Under the pieces are notes generated by a model. It was not told where the DNA came from, searched no databases, and worked only from the letters and a program-made list of their open reading frames with translations. Source: Torymus aiolomorphi (lineage: Eukaryota > Arthropoda > Insecta > Hymenoptera > Torymidae). Taken from it: a DNA stretch of 64,000 bases. Positions 1-10,754 of the stretch are shown here, one piece after another. Both the position numbers and the translations under genes were made by a program. Location: contig CM070877.1 of assembly GCA_036365515.1 (NCBI GenBank), positions 68,372,022 through 68,436,021 on the forward strand. Reading direction: 5' to 3'. Numbering within the stretch: the stretch's first letter is position 1; each line of letters opens with the position of its first letter.

Positions 1-118
1 TCACTTTAATCAAGCACCCCGATCAGTGAGAGGCGAAGGGACTCACTTAAATCAAGCACCCTGAACAGTGAGAAGCAAGGGGACTCACTTTAATCAAGCA
101 CCCCAAAGGAAACAATCC
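1..118. repeat. 42-bp tandem repeat
   Basis: A unit beginning TCACTTTAATCAAGCACC starts at 1, 43 and 85, giving a 42-bp period with nearly three copies. The copies differ at a few bases. The array may continue to the left of the window. No coding function is visible. Confidence 0.85.
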
Positions 119-404
119 TTACTGGGTCCACGTCATTGTTTCTGGGTAGCGCTAAACGTAAGGTTGACACATTTATAACAGAAGCTTTAATGATCTTGAA
201 GTTTCCGTTAAACAAACATCAGACATGGGGTAGAGATGTGTGGGACTGGGGGATGTCTGGTGTAACAGTTTAGCATGTGAGGCTATGAAGAGCATGGGGT
301 TCGGATGTGCAAGTTTGATATTTGTTTACTAGGATGTGAAAGTTTTGGGTGTGTGGGTTTCCCTATTAAACCTACGATCAGTTTGAACCACTTAAGCCTG
401 TGAC
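119..404. other. non-coding, nothing recognised
   Basis: No ORF, RNA gene or repeat structure is recognised here. The right part (about 340-400) leads into the TGACCTTGA-rich repeat that follows and may belong to the same element. Confidence 0.4.
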
Positions 405-735
405 TCATGGAAAAAACGACTTAAAATGGATTTTTCGGAGTTCGACCTTCATTTGGCCTTGAAATGACCTTGAAATGACCTTGAAAAAAAATGTCTCAAT
501 ATGATTTTGAACGTAAAATTTCCCGCTCTTTCCGAATCCGGGGTCAAAAATAGGTGTTCCTATTAAAAAAAACCACTTGACCTTGAAATAACCTTGAAGG
601 TCAAGTTCAAGGTCAAAGCTGTTAGGACCATCGTTTGGCCCCCTTCGTCCCCTACAACTTTTGTCTGAATCATTTTTTCCTATCTGTCTTAGGATCCGAA
701 AAATCCGGGTGTAGCGATTAAAATGGGTCACCGTG
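405..735. repeat. TGACCTTGA-rich interspersed repeat
   Basis: The segment contains exact TGACCTTGA at 465-473, 476-484 and 578-586 and its complement TCAAGGTCA at 607-615, with several degenerate copies between. It ends near AAAATGGGTCACCGTGTAT. A 108-codon open frame lies on the minus strand but has low-complexity composition and no recognisable domain, so I treat the region as a non-coding interspersed repeat. No other copy in this window confirms the family. Confidence 0.45.
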
Positions 736-1339
736 TATAATTGTCGGATACTTTCCGTAAACTTTCTCGTCTGGCATTGCTTTTCTCGGAAGCACCTATT
801 CCATCACATGCATTTCGGAATAAAAATAATAGCACCATTGGAAAGAGCAGGAAAAAGTCTATCGATATATGTCCTTAGTTCTTTTTTCAGAGTCTTGGTA
901 CACGATTATTAGCGAATTGAATAGAACGTGCACTTAAACGTGCCGTACGCACGGGCGCGAGGGGCTCGCGCGGGCCCTCGGCGCTGTCTTTTTCATGTTG
1001 TTACTTTTAAACCCTTTATTTCTCCAACTTCTCCAAGATAGGGTTTTGAAGCTTAAGAGTTGTACTTTCCAATGGTGTAGTTTATTTTGAAAAAAAACAT
1101 GATATACTTTGAGAAAAATGGCTTTCAATATTCAACTCGAGTTTTCGTCCGGAAGAACGCGTTTCGCAATAAAAACAATGGCGCAATTGGAAAGAGCAGG
1201 AAAAAATATATCGATATAGGTCCTTGGTTTTTTTTTTCGAAGACGGAGCATACGATTATGAACGAGTTAAACAGAGCGCCTTTTACGCGAAAAAAGGCAC
1301 CGTGCGCGCTCGGTGGCCCGTTTCTGCTGGACGCTCCCA
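736..1339. mobile_element. rearranged fragment of a long-TIR DNA transposon
   Basis: Bases 736-810 are a decayed copy of the coding sequence that also occurs at about 21605-21690; on the minus strand both encode a Cys-Asp-Gly-Ile-Gly motif followed by SNAR. Bases 810-900 and again 930-1339 match the right terminal repeat of the element at 20955-22470: the same GGAAAGAGCAGGAAAAA, ATCGATATA and GAGTTAAACAGAGCG blocks in the same order. Two TIR segments in the same orientation show internal rearrangement. The BEL element inserted within five bases of the end of the recognisable fragment. Confidence 0.7.
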
Positions 1340-1344
1340 TATAT

Positions 1345-1701
1345 TGTTTAATATTCAGCTGCTTCTAAGATTTTCGACCAAGCTCTCGAGGTTAACAGGA
1401 CGCGAGCTCTCGTCTTGAGCAGCCAATCAGCTGGCGTGTTATTGCCGCCCCCCAAAATCGTGAGATTCCCTTCGCGGGCTCGTCATCGCGTCGCTATACG
1501 CTTTGCTTTCAGTTTTCGCTCGGAGAGCATGCAAGGACACTATACTCCCTGTCAACTCTCTAGACACACACACACAATCACGCACACTACAGATTGTAGC
1601 ACACGGCAAACAATAAAGGCTAGGCGTTGTTTTTTGTATCTAAAGCTTGTGTGATTACTGGCAACCCCAACTTCCTAATAATTCCATCTCAACAATAAAC
1701 A
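1345..1701 (+). repeat. BEL 5' LTR
   Basis: The 357-bp repeat starts TGTTTAATATTC and ends CAATAAACA. It contains an AATAAA signal at 1612-1617 and a short CA run near 1565. It should supply the promoter and the polyadenylation site of the element. It matches 9410-9767 with about 11 substitutions and one single-base indel. Confidence 0.95.
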
Positions 1702-1706
1702 TTTAT

Positions 1707-1722
1707 TGGTCCTTCGAGACGG
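1707..1722 (+). promoter_or_regulatory. putative BEL primer-binding site
   Basis: TGGTCCTTCGAGACGG begins five bases after the 5' LTR, where the tRNA 3' CCA end would pair to prime minus-strand DNA synthesis. The TGG start and the position support the call. I cannot name the tRNA with certainty. Confidence 0.6.
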
Positions 1723-3995
1723 ATCGTGTGTGTGTGTGTAAGCTCATCGAGCGAGTGACTACGGTGATTAGCGGGCAGCGTCGTCTCTACATCAGTGAGA
1801 CAAAGCCACCAGAGAGAAAGCCCGCAGAAGTCCGTTTTCCGGATCGCGGCACGTGCGCATCAAGCACGAGAACCTTCCACTGCTCCGGAAATCACCATTC
1901 TCTGCTGCACTCCAGCCAGTTTCGGCCCAGACGACGCGGGTAAGCAGCCACTGCATCGTCGCACAAAATCATTCGCTGCAAGACTCAGGCGAGCAACGTC
2001 AAAGCAGCTCTCCCTCGTCACCCGCAAGTCTTCTCGACGGGAGTAAGGCCACAGCAAGGAACCGACGCCATTTTGGCCCGCTCACGAAGACCGGCTCGCG
2101 AATTCATCGGGGCGCACGCGTGCTCACGCAACAAGGCAGTTACTCTACCTTATCGGCGCAGCAGTCAACACGAACATTCTTGCTCGACGAGAAGGATCGT
2201 CTCAGCGATTGCACTCTCAGTAGCCGCTGCTCATCATCGCTGCCAGTCCGACGCATCTCATCGCCACATCGGAGCGAGGAGGTAGGCGGCATTACATTCG
2301 CAGAGGACGGCATCAAGCAGACGCTCTTCGCATTCTCGCCGCTTCGCTCTTTACACGAGCGGCGAGAGAATTTTCTCAGTAGAGAACAGCGCCGAGCAGG
2401 CTCCTCGCATCCTCACCGCACGCTCTTTTCACGGATGGCGAGAAAATCTACCAGCAGGTAAATAGCGTTGTCTCGCCCTATACACGCGGCCAGAGAGAAC
2501 TCTCTTTCCCTCTCTCACGTTCACCACTGCTGCGTCGGCTGCCGACACGCGGCCATCGAATGCGCGGCAGAACCTGCAAGCAGCCGACTACACTAGCGCG
2601 GTCGGCGCCATTTTAAGCACTGTTAATTCTGCCGCTGCCGTCGGTGCGAATCGGTATAGAAGACGAAGCCGCACACGCTCTCAAACTGGCGTCGCTACGG
2701 AAAGGTGTTTTTTTGACACTGAAATGCAAATTCTTGATTGACGTTAAGACGCTCACTGCCGCACAGCCCCTCGTTGCTGCTCCGACGTACACGCTGTGCA
2801 ATTGCGGCTCTTCTACATCAACTAGAACTTCACTACGCCTGCGCCGCGCTGCTACAGCTACTCGGAATTCTGCCTCGCCCTTGCTACTAGATCTTCAATT
2901 CATCAATACCTTGCTCTCTCATCGTACACCAGCATCTGTCCAGCGACTCCAGATATGCTTGGCAGCTCCAAACTGCATCTTCATCATTGCAGCTGACAGG
3001 TTATGGGGACGCTCTGGAGCATCTATGCGTGAGAGCGTTTCAATTTATAGCCCTTTTCTAATTCAACTATATTTAAAGTCAGACCTTCTGTTACATGCAA
3101 TTCTTCAATGGCTTAACTTTGATTCCATCTGTTAAAATTGAATAATGCAGATTAGTAAATGCACTGTGATTTTTCTTCTGTTTTGGATGAATTAAATTTG
3201 TCCAATGACTATTAAGTAAAATATTATACAAGATCACTGTTTAGCTCTCAATTTGTTTAAGTTCAGAATTAATTTAAGTTCAGTTGTAAAGCTTTAAAGT
3301 TAATTTTTGAGTTGCCGCATGTTCTTAATATTACAGTATTTTGAAATATTTAAAACTAAATAAACTTTAGTTTATATCTCTATCACTGTAATCAGGTTTG
3401 TTCACCCGAAACATATTATTGTATCGTATTTTCAGCCACAATCAATCAAAGAACAACACATCTACCTCTGCAGTGATCATCCCGCCACTTAAGTATCAGT
3501 GCAGCCCTCGATACTGCACACATCAACGGTTAAGGTAACATTTTCTCTCATGCTTGTCTCGACATCGATTCCAGGCTCTCCTTGCCGGTTTGTTTTTTTA
3601 GATCGTTTCTGGTTGGTATTCAGGTTTGTTTAATAACCTCATAGTGCACTCTCGAGCAGATCTTTATGCATTGCAACCGTTCACTCCAAGTATCTATGTT
3701 AGTTGATAATTACTTCATCTCAATCTGGTGGTGATAGTGAGAGCTTCAACCTCTCACTGCACAAAATCTCTTTCGCATTCAACCTTCATTGTCTGCATAC
3801 TTCTAAGAAAGTGATTAGTCAATTAAAGAGTTTTGGTTCTCTAACTTAGACATTTTGATCTCCATTTAGAATAATAAATTTAAAATGCAAATTATAATTA
3901 TAAGCGCCTTTCAATTCGAGTTAAGTTCTTAATCTATCTAAAGCTAGTGTTCTTCTGTGTTTCAACTCGCCACTTGAAATCTTAGATTCATCAAC
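1723..3995 (+). other. BEL 5' leader, 2.3 kb
   Basis: This long leader separates the primer-binding site from gag. Several frames stay open (the longest 1853-2461) but are Ser/Arg/His-rich and resemble no retroviral protein. GT-bearing junctions such as CAGCAGGTAAAT near 2455 and a TATTTTCAG near 3428 could act as a splice donor and acceptor, which would shorten the leader; this is inference. The last 900 bases are more AT-rich than the first part. Confidence 0.6.
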
Positions 3996-5612
3996 ATGGA
4001 GGAGCTTTACTCCAAGCAGTTAGATTCTCAAGTCAAAATCGCTAATGCCTTTGATAATTTCAAGGAAAAGGGCAAAGCAAGTACGTCTAAAGGTGCGGCA
4101 AAGGCGTGTATGGACGGTTTAGATACCGTTTATTCTGATTTCAAGGCCGTTCACGGCGAAATTCTCCAGCTGTCCAAGCTAGATCGCAAACACGAATACT
4201 TTACATCTAAATTGGCTGACGATATCGAAGAATCCTATTTTGATGTAATGGGTGAGTTCAATGATTTCATTTTAAGTCTCGAAGCGACTTCAGCTGCCAC
4301 AGCTTTCACGAGCAAGCTCTCTGTAACCCCTCAAGCTCCCGCTCAGTCAATAGACGTTGAAGCATTACTCAAAGCTTCGTTCGCTCAATCTTTGCCTCAG
4401 GTCGAAATACCAAAGTTCTCCGGTAAGCACTCTGAATGGGGGAACTTCAAAGATCTCTTTCATTCCACTATTCATCAAAGGGAGGACTTGTCTCAGGTGA
4501 TGAAGTTGCTGCACCTAAAGACTCTTCTCACCGGTGAAGCCTTGGACAAGGTAAAGTCCCTCCCTACCAAAGATGAAAATTACCAGAAAGCTTGGGATAA
4601 TCTAACAACGTACTATGAGAATAGCCGTAGGTTGGTCGATTCTTATCTCTCTGATTTTGCCGCAATAAAGCCTATGAAGAGTGAGACCTCGTCAGAACTC
4701 AAGAGGCTTATGAAAGAAACGATGACTCCTTTAAACGCTTTAGCCGCTCTCGAGCAGCCAGTTGAACAGTGGAGTTCAATTTTGGTCTATTTTACAGTCA
4801 GTCGCTTTGACGTTAGTACTCGCAAAGATTGGGAAAGGCATCAAAACAATGCAGTTGAAACTCCAACATGGACTCAATTGAAGGCTTTTACAAGCGCTCA
4901 GCTTCTCACCTTAGAAGCAGTAGAGAGAGGCTTTAAAAAATCACCAAAGGATAATAATCTCTCGTCCCACAACGTGATCGCCCCCAATCAAAAAACTTCC
5001 AAGAAAATCAATCAATCAGAGCAACTCTGCTCCTGTTGCAAGCAATCACATTACATTGCACGCTGCGACTCCTTCAAGTCCAAGTCTATACAGGAACGCA
5101 GAGATTTCGTGAATCTATCTAATTTATACTTCAATTGCCTCGGCAGACACCTCATCCAAGTTTGCAAGTCAGACAAGAGGTGTTTTACGTGCAAGGGGAA
5201 GCATCATACCCTGTTACACGTTCGAACTACTGACGGTCAACCCTCAGACGTGCCTACCGTACACGTCGCTACTCAAATCACGATGTCACCTTCTCTTACT
5301 CTTCAAAAAGCTGAAAGTGCATCTCACTTGAACAAAGTGCCTCGTAATATCTTCAAGCAGGTACTGCTAGCAACTGCGAGAGTTTTCGTCGAATCTCCAA
5401 ATGGCTTTAGAGTGCTGGTCAGAGCTTTAATCGATCAATGCTCTCAAGTCTCGATAGCTTCTCAGTCTTTATGCCAAAGATTGAAGCTAAAACATAAGCC
5501 CCTTCACGTGCCTATCCACGGAGTCGGCAGCAATGCAGCAGCTGTCTCGCCTGAGGTCGTTCAATTTTCCATTAAACCGCACTTCCAGTCGGATTTCTCA
5601 TGTGAAGTATAG
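3996..5612 (+). CDS. BEL/Pao Gag and start of protease (DUF1759, zinc knuckles)
   Basis: The 538-residue product forms the element's capsid and nucleocapsid in the cytoplasm. Residues about 130-300 fit the DUF1759 capsid family common in Pao elements (motif IPKFSGKHSEWGNFKDLF). Two Cys/His clusters follow at about 345-405: CSCCKQSHYIARC, degenerate, and CFTCKGKHHTLLH. Residues 460-538 begin a Pao-type aspartic protease domain, but the usual active-site Asp-Ser/Thr-Gly reads LIDQCSQVS, with the glycine missing. A TAG at 5610-5612 ends the frame; the next codons in the same frame continue the protein, so this is a premature stop and not the natural Gag end. The ATG at 3996 follows stop-rich leader sequence and gives a Gag of usual length. 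Confidence 0.85.
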   Translation: MEELYSKQLDSQVKIANAFDNFKEKGKASTSKGAAKACMDGLDTVYSDFKAVHGEILQLSKLDRKHEYFTSKLADDIEESYFDVMGEFNDFILSLEATSAATAFTSKLSVTPQAPAQSIDVEALLKASFAQSLPQVEIPKFSGKHSEWGNFKDLFHSTIHQREDLSQVMKLLHLKTLLTGEALDKVKSLPTKDENYQKAWDNLTTYYENSRRLVDSYLSDFAAIKPMKSETSSELKRLMKETMTPLNALAALEQPVEQWSSILVYFTVSRFDVSTRKDWERHQNNAVETPTWTQLKAFTSAQLLTLEAVERGFKKSPKDNNLSSHNVIAPNQKTSKKINQSEQLCSCCKQSHYIARCDSFKSKSIQERRDFVNLSNLYFNCLGRHLIQVCKSDKRCFTCKGKHHTLLHVRTTDGQPSDVPTVHVATQITMSPSLTLQKAESASHLNKVPRNIFKQVLLATARVFVESPNGFRVLVRALIDQCSQVSIASQSLCQRLKLKHKPLHVPIHGVGSNAAAVSPEVVQFSIKPHFQSDFSCEV

Positions 5613-7321
5613 GCTCTAGTACTTCCTCGTATATCGGCCTATTCCCCCCCTGCGTTGGAGGGGAATCTAGAACTGTCACATCTAGACAATTTAGACTTAG
5701 CAGATCCAAATTTTATGGAAAAGGGACATATTGACCTTCTCTTAGGCGCTTCAGTTCACGCAAAAATAATAGAAGGTAGAATTATCAGAGGCAAGGCCAA
5801 CGAACCCATCGCTTCACTCTCGTTGCTAGGTTGGCTGATCTTGGGCGAGTGCCCTGTGCCAGAACCAGCCTTTCCAGCGGAGGTAACCACTTCTCACTGT
5901 GTGCAGCTCCCCCCACTCGATCAGATGATCGAGCGTTTCTGGCTGGTGGAGGAAATACCAAAACCAACCTTGCTTACAGCAGAAGAGCAAGAGTGCGAAA
6001 ACCACTTTGTGGCTACGCCCTCTTGAGACCCCTCAGGACGCTACGTAGTTCGCCTGCCCTTCAAGACGCCAACGAACTCTCCCCCACTTTTAGGCGACTC
6101 GTACACAGCCGCTTTTCGCGCTCTGCAACGTATGGAGGCTCGCTTCGCAAAAGACGAAAAGCGCAAGATGCGTACTTGAAATTCATGCAAGAATACGGAC
6201 TTTTGAATCATATGATTCTTGCCTCCGAATCACCCGTTCGTAAAGACGATTCTGAATCCTTTTTCTTGCCATATCATGGCGTTTAGAAGGAGGCTAGTAC
6301 GACAACCAAACTGCGCACAGTTTTCAACGGTTCCGCTCGTACTAAATCAGGGAAATCTCTAAACGACCTGCTTCAAACGGGTCCTAATCTACTCCCAAAT
6401 CTTGTTGATTTAGTATGTCGATGGCGCATCTACAAGTACGTTCTCTCTGCTGACGTTAAGAAGATGTACCGCCAAATACTAATTCACGATGAGGATCAGC
6501 ATCTTCAGTCAGTCTTGTGGCGCGTCGACAGCGCTCTTCCTGTAGATACCTTTCGCTTACGCACTGTCACTTATGGCCTCGTTAGCTCAACGTTCATCGC
6601 TCAACGATTACTGAAGCAATTGGCCTCTGATCATGAAGCAGACTTACCTCTCGGCGCTCAAGTACTCAAGAACGATATCTACATGGACGATGTGTTGTCG
6701 GGAGCTCACTGTTTGAAAGAGGCTAGGAAAAAGCAGGAGGAAATAATCGATATACTCAGAGTGGGCGGCTTTCCCATTCGAAAATGGTCTTCCAACGAAG
6801 CAGAGCTTGTAAAATGGCTCCCTTCTGAAATGTCAGCTACAGATCCCCTCATTCTCTTCGATAATTCCACATCGTTAGCAATATTGAGAATTTCTTGGCG
6901 CCCTCACAACGACAAATTCTGTTTTAATATAGATGCTCAGCCACTGTCCTCAGTAGTAACCAAAAGGTCGATCTTATCCAGCATCGCTCGCACTTTTGAT
7001 CCTATGGGGTGGCTGTCTCCCATAGTCATCTCGGTGAAGATTCTAATGCAATCCTTATGGTTACTTAAGGTAGGTTGGGACGACGCTCTTCCTGATCACA
7101 TGGTTAGCCTTTGGAAATCTTGGCAAGGACAATTGCATACGCTATCAAGTATCCAACTACCTCGTTGGTCGTGTTACTCGCCTCAAGCCCAAGCAGTTGA
7201 GATACACGGGTTCGCCGATGCTTCCAAGGACGCATACGCCGCAGTCATCTACTTGCGCGTTATTTACAACTCCGAAGTTTTCGTTTCTTTGCAAATAGCA
7301 AAGACGCGCGCGCTCCATTAA
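5613..7321 (+). pseudogene. BEL/Pao protease remainder and reverse transcriptase, broken
   Basis: The same frame as gag continues to about 6026 with the Pao protease-to-RT linker (motif HIDLLLGASV, then LLGWLILGECP). A TGA near 6025, a frame change near 6170 and a TAG at 6284-6286 follow. The RT palm is then readable: TTKLRTVFNGSAR near 6300, LSADVKKMYRQI near 6450 (motif A) and IYMDDVLSGAH near 6680, with the catalytic YMDD intact. The thumb and connection run to 7321. The enzyme would copy element RNA to DNA. The active-site residues survive, but the stops and frame changes prevent a full product. Confidence 0.88.
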
Positions 7322-8050
7322 AAACCTTAAACATTCCAAGATTAGAGCTCTGCGCCGCTCACACCCTCGCTCAATTAGTTAAGCACTTCATCGAAATTGT
7401 ACCGATTGCTTACAATAGCATTCACCTTTGGTCAGATTCATCCGACGTTCTTTGTTGGCTGAAGGATCGCCTATCTCGATGGCCAGTTTTCGTCGCGAAT
7501 CGCTGTTCGGATATTCTCACGCTGGTGCCAGGTGCCTTTTGGAATCAGGTGCATTCGCGAGAAAACCCCGCTGACATAGCCTCTCGCGGCATTGAACCCT
7601 CTAAGCTTCAGAGTCACACTTTATGATGGCAAGGACCCGAATGGTTGAATGAAAATCCCATTCCGTGGTCAACCTCCAACAGCATCGCTGCAGCCAGCAA
7701 TCCTACAAATAGCTTGATTTTAGTTAATAGTAACGCTTGTAGGATAAGTTTGAATTCCGAAAGTTCAGCCTCCATGGCTCGTCAGTCAGGCTCATCTAGT
7801 CTCGACGCCCCACTATGGGCTTTAGTCGACAAATGCTCTTCTGCAACCAAAGTCTTCAGGATCACGACTTATTGCTTGCGATTCTTAGTCAAAATACTCG
7901 ATAGATTAAAGTTAAGGCAATCAAACGCTCTTAACATTCGAAGGCTCTTAGATCTCGAATTCTGTTATTTTAGCAATACTCCCAGCTCGACAGTATTATC
8001 GCTTAAAGAATTAACAAATAGTATGGGTGCACCGTTACCAAAAGACGCAT
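7312..8050 (+). pseudogene. BEL/Pao RNase H region, broken
   Basis: After a frame change near 7315, the reading RLELCAAHTLAQL, then LWSDSSDVLCWL and VHSRENPADIASRGI, is the typical Pao RNase H and linker. RNase H would remove the RNA strand during reverse transcription. A TGA at 7624-7626 interrupts the phrase between the RNase H region and WQGPEWL, after which the same frame stays open to about 8056, where another frame change leads to integrase. Confidence 0.8.
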
Positions 8051-9340
8051 TTCCCTGAAGAAATGAAGTCGCTCAATTCGCGTAAGCCAATTCGTTCGAG
8101 CAGCTCGCTACTTAGGTTAAGTCCCATACTCGGTGGTGGTCGGCTGCGTAACTCGCTATTAGACGAGGACTCAAAACACCCTTTGATCTTACCTGCTAAG
8201 AATCGGTTCGTCCAATTACTCGTCGAGCACGCTCACTTGATCACCTTGCATGGCGGAACTCAGCTCACTCTGATTACGGTCAGAAGACATTATTGGATTC
8301 TCAAGGGCCGTCAGGAAGTCAAATCTGCCCTTCACAAATGCACCTCATGCATTCGTTACTCTGCGAGAGCAGGAACCCAGATGATGAGTGATCTTCCTTC
8401 AGCACGAGTTCTTTCTTGCGCACCCTTTCAACGAGCAGGTGTTGATTATGCAGGCCCTTTTTCGGTACGTCTTTCAAAGACTCGCGGTCGCGGCACAATG
8501 AAAGGCTATATTGCTCTTCTCATATGCATGTCCACGCGTGCGGTGCATTTAGAAATAGCTGAAGATTACTCCAGTGAGGCCTTCCTCGGTGCCTTTCATC
8601 GATTCACCGCGCGTCGAGGCCATTGCGCCGAGCTCTATAGTGACTGCGGAACTAATTTCGTCGGCGCAGACAAGCAATTGAGAGAAATGTTTGCCGGGGC
8701 CTCAATCCAATACCAACAAATAACATATAATCTCTCACATGAATCCACTACGTGGACCTTTAATCCCCCTTCCGCCCCACACTTCGAAGGTTTGTGGGAA
8801 GCAGCTGTTAAAGCTGCCAAGCGCCACCTCCGACGTGTTATTGGAGAACAAATTTTAACGTTCGTCGAATACTCCACTCTTTTATGCAGGATAGAGGCCT
8901 GCTTAAACTCTCGACCTCTAATACCTCTCTCTGATAATGCTTCAGAACTATACCCCCTAACCCCCGCTCATTTTCTGATTCAACGCTGCTCTTTTCTAGT
9001 ACCTGAACCCGAAGTTTCAACGTCCAAGGTCTCACTCAGCAAGAGGTGGGAATTGGTCACTCAATTAGCTCAACACTTCTGGCGCAGGTGGTCGTCCGAA
9101 TACCTCAGCACTCTACAGCTCCGACTCAAATGGCAAACACCCACCACCCCGTTGCAGAAGGGCGACATGGTGCTCGTCAAGAGGGAGATCACCCCTCCAG
9201 GGAAATGGCCTCTCGGACGCATCACCGACCTTCATCCCGGTGCTGATGGTCTCATCAGAGTACCTTCCGTACAGACGTCATCCAGCATCATCAAGGCACC
9301 CGTCGTCAAGCTCATCGCGCCATATTCTCCGCAAGCCTGA
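8027..9340 (+). CDS. BEL/Pao integrase with C-terminal DUF5641-type domain
   Basis: About 430 residues remain open. The N-terminal zinc-binding region has His residues around HAHLITLHGG and the pair CTSC. The catalytic core shows the three acidic positions: Asp in VDYAGPF (near 8440), Asp in YSDCGTNF (near 8640) and Glu in PHFEGLWEAA (near 8785). The tail (HFWRRWSSEYL, then KGDMVLVKRE and WPLGRI) is the integrase C-terminal region usual in Pao elements. It joins the element DNA to the host chromosome. The start is not natural: this frame is the 3' end of a polyprotein cut off by a frame change near 8050. Confidence 0.9.
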   Translation: MHRYQKTHFPEEMKSLNSRKPIRSSSSLLRLSPILGGGRLRNSLLDEDSKHPLILPAKNRFVQLLVEHAHLITLHGGTQLTLITVRRHYWILKGRQEVKSALHKCTSCIRYSARAGTQMMSDLPSARVLSCAPFQRAGVDYAGPFSVRLSKTRGRGTMKGYIALLICMSTRAVHLEIAEDYSSEAFLGAFHRFTARRGHCAELYSDCGTNFVGADKQLREMFAGASIQYQQITYNLSHESTTWTFNPPSAPHFEGLWEAAVKAAKRHLRRVIGEQILTFVEYSTLLCRIEACLNSRPLIPLSDNASELYPLTPAHFLIQRCSFLVPEPEVSTSKVSLSKRWELVTQLAQHFWRRWSSEYLSTLQLRLKWQTPTTPLQKGDMVLVKREITPPGKWPLGRITDLHPGADGLIRVPSVQTSSSIIKAPVVKLIAPYSPQA

Positions 9341-9395
9341 TCCTACACATCTTTCACACTCTGATGCCGACTTTGGCATTGTTCGTCCCATGGAC

Positions 9396-9409
9396 GAAAG
9401 TGGGCGGAA
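9396..9409 (+). promoter_or_regulatory. BEL polypurine tract
   Basis: GAAAGTGGGCGGAA abuts the 3' LTR and is the expected RNase H-resistant primer for plus-strand synthesis. Its position directly before TGTTTAAT confirms the LTR boundary. Confidence 0.8.
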
Positions 9410-9767
9410 TGTTTAATATTCAGCTGCTTCTAAGATTTTCAACCAAGCTCTCGAGGTTAACAGCACGCGAGCTCTCGTCTTGAGCAGCCAATCCAGCTGG
9501 CGTGTTATTGCCGCCCCCCAAAATCGCGAGGTCCCCTTCGCGGGCTCGACATCGCGTCGCTATACGCTTTGCTTTCAGTTTTCGCTCGGAGAGCACGCAA
9601 GGACACTATACTCCGTGTTAACTCTCTAGACACACACACACAATCATGCACACTACAGATTGTAGCACACGGCAAACAATAAAGGCTAGGCGCTGTTTTT
9701 TGTATCTAAAGCTTGTGTGATTACTGGCAACCCCAACTTCCTAATAATTCCATCTCAACAATAAACA
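9410..9767 (+). repeat. BEL 3' LTR
   Basis: This is a 358-bp copy of 1345-1701, starting TGTTTAAT, ending AATAAACA and followed by the TATAT target duplication. An AATAAA lies near 9680. Confidence 0.95.
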
Positions 9768-9772
9768 TATAT

Positions 9773-10527
9773 GCATATGGATTTACATGTTTTTCTAACT
9801 ATTTATCTAAAAAATGGTATTACTTTTGTAAATGTAATATATCTTAATAATTTCATTAAACAAATTATGGCAAAATCTAACCTTTGAAGATAATGATCTC
9901 CGATTTAATTTTTTTGTGAAAAATTACCAAAGTTATACGTTGTATGTCACTTAAATTATTATAAACAATCATTAAATGTTATAGTTGTCTTTATAAAAAT
10001 GTTAGCCTCAGTACTGAGAGTTGCGCGTGTTTACATACAGCAAGATGTCGAAGAATTTGTACATAAACAGGACGATTATATGTCAACGCTAAGGTGCTCT
10101 CAATAACGCGATACTTTTCCTAAAAAGCTTAAATCACAAATCATTGTCTTAAAAAAGTTGAATATTGACTTATTTTGTTTAAAGAAATTATTTAAATAAA
10201 TTAATTTAATAAAACTGATACCAGACCCGGTATTAAAAACTCCAAAATCTGTAAATGTATATATCTTTTTTATGCGATGGAGTTAATACCACCTATTTGT
10301 GATTATAAAGACAACTATAACATTTAATGATTGTTTATAATAATTTAAGTGACGTACAATGTATAACTTTGGTAATTTTTCACAAAAAAAATTAAATCAG
10401 AGATCATTATCTTTAAAAGTTAGATTTTGCCATAATTTGATAAAAAAATTATTTAAATATATTAAATTTACAAAGGTAATACCATTTTTTTTGAGGAGTA
10501 GTTAGCAAAACTTGTAATCCATATGTA
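9773..10527. mobile_element. foldback MITE with about 220-bp inverted arms
   Basis: The left arm (about 9775-9998, from CATATGGATT through AAATGGTATTA to TAGTTGTCTTTATAA) is the inverted complement of the right arm (about 10303-10523). The loop is about 300 bp and non-coding. With no ORF, it is a non-autonomous element. The BEL target duplication touches its left end, so BEL inserted at the edge of this element. Its outermost bases are therefore uncertain by a few positions. Confidence 0.8.
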
Positions 10528-10754
10528 TATGTATAAAAACCTCATGGGTGATTTTCTAATATACGTCAACTGAACAGGTAAATCGAATTTTCGTGATAAT
10601 GCTCTAAAACTGCAACGATTTCATGTTAATAATCATTATACAGATATTTGGGGGAAACGGCCTCTGAATAAGTGCTATAAAAGCAGTCCAAATCTGCTGT
10701 CATTAATAGTTTTCATGCAAAATTCGCATGAAGCCGATATTTTGACCATTTTTT
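10528..10754. other. short non-coding spacer
   Basis: AT-rich sequence with no ORF or repeat recognised, lying between the foldback MITE and the Gypsy A fragment. Confidence 0.4.

Larger units (their letters stand above)
1345..9767 (+). mobile_element. BEL/Pao LTR retrotransposon, nearly complete, pol broken
   Basis: Two direct LTRs (1345-1701 and 9410-9767) flank gag and pol in the order gag, protease, RT, RNase H, integrase, which together with the domain types identifies BEL/Pao. The element is flanked on both sides by TATAT (1340-1344 and 9768-9772), a clean 5-bp target duplication. The LTRs differ at about a dozen positions (roughly 97% identity), indicating a fairly recent insertion. 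Despite this, the reading frame has at least four in-frame stops (near 5610, 6025, 6284 and 7624) and three frame changes (near 6170, 7315 and 8050), so this copy cannot make its own Pol. Confidence 0.95.

Noticed and set aside
1853..2461. A 202-codon frame in the BEL leader
   Set aside because: Ser/Arg/His-rich composition, overlapping open frames in other phases and no domain; it is leader sequence.
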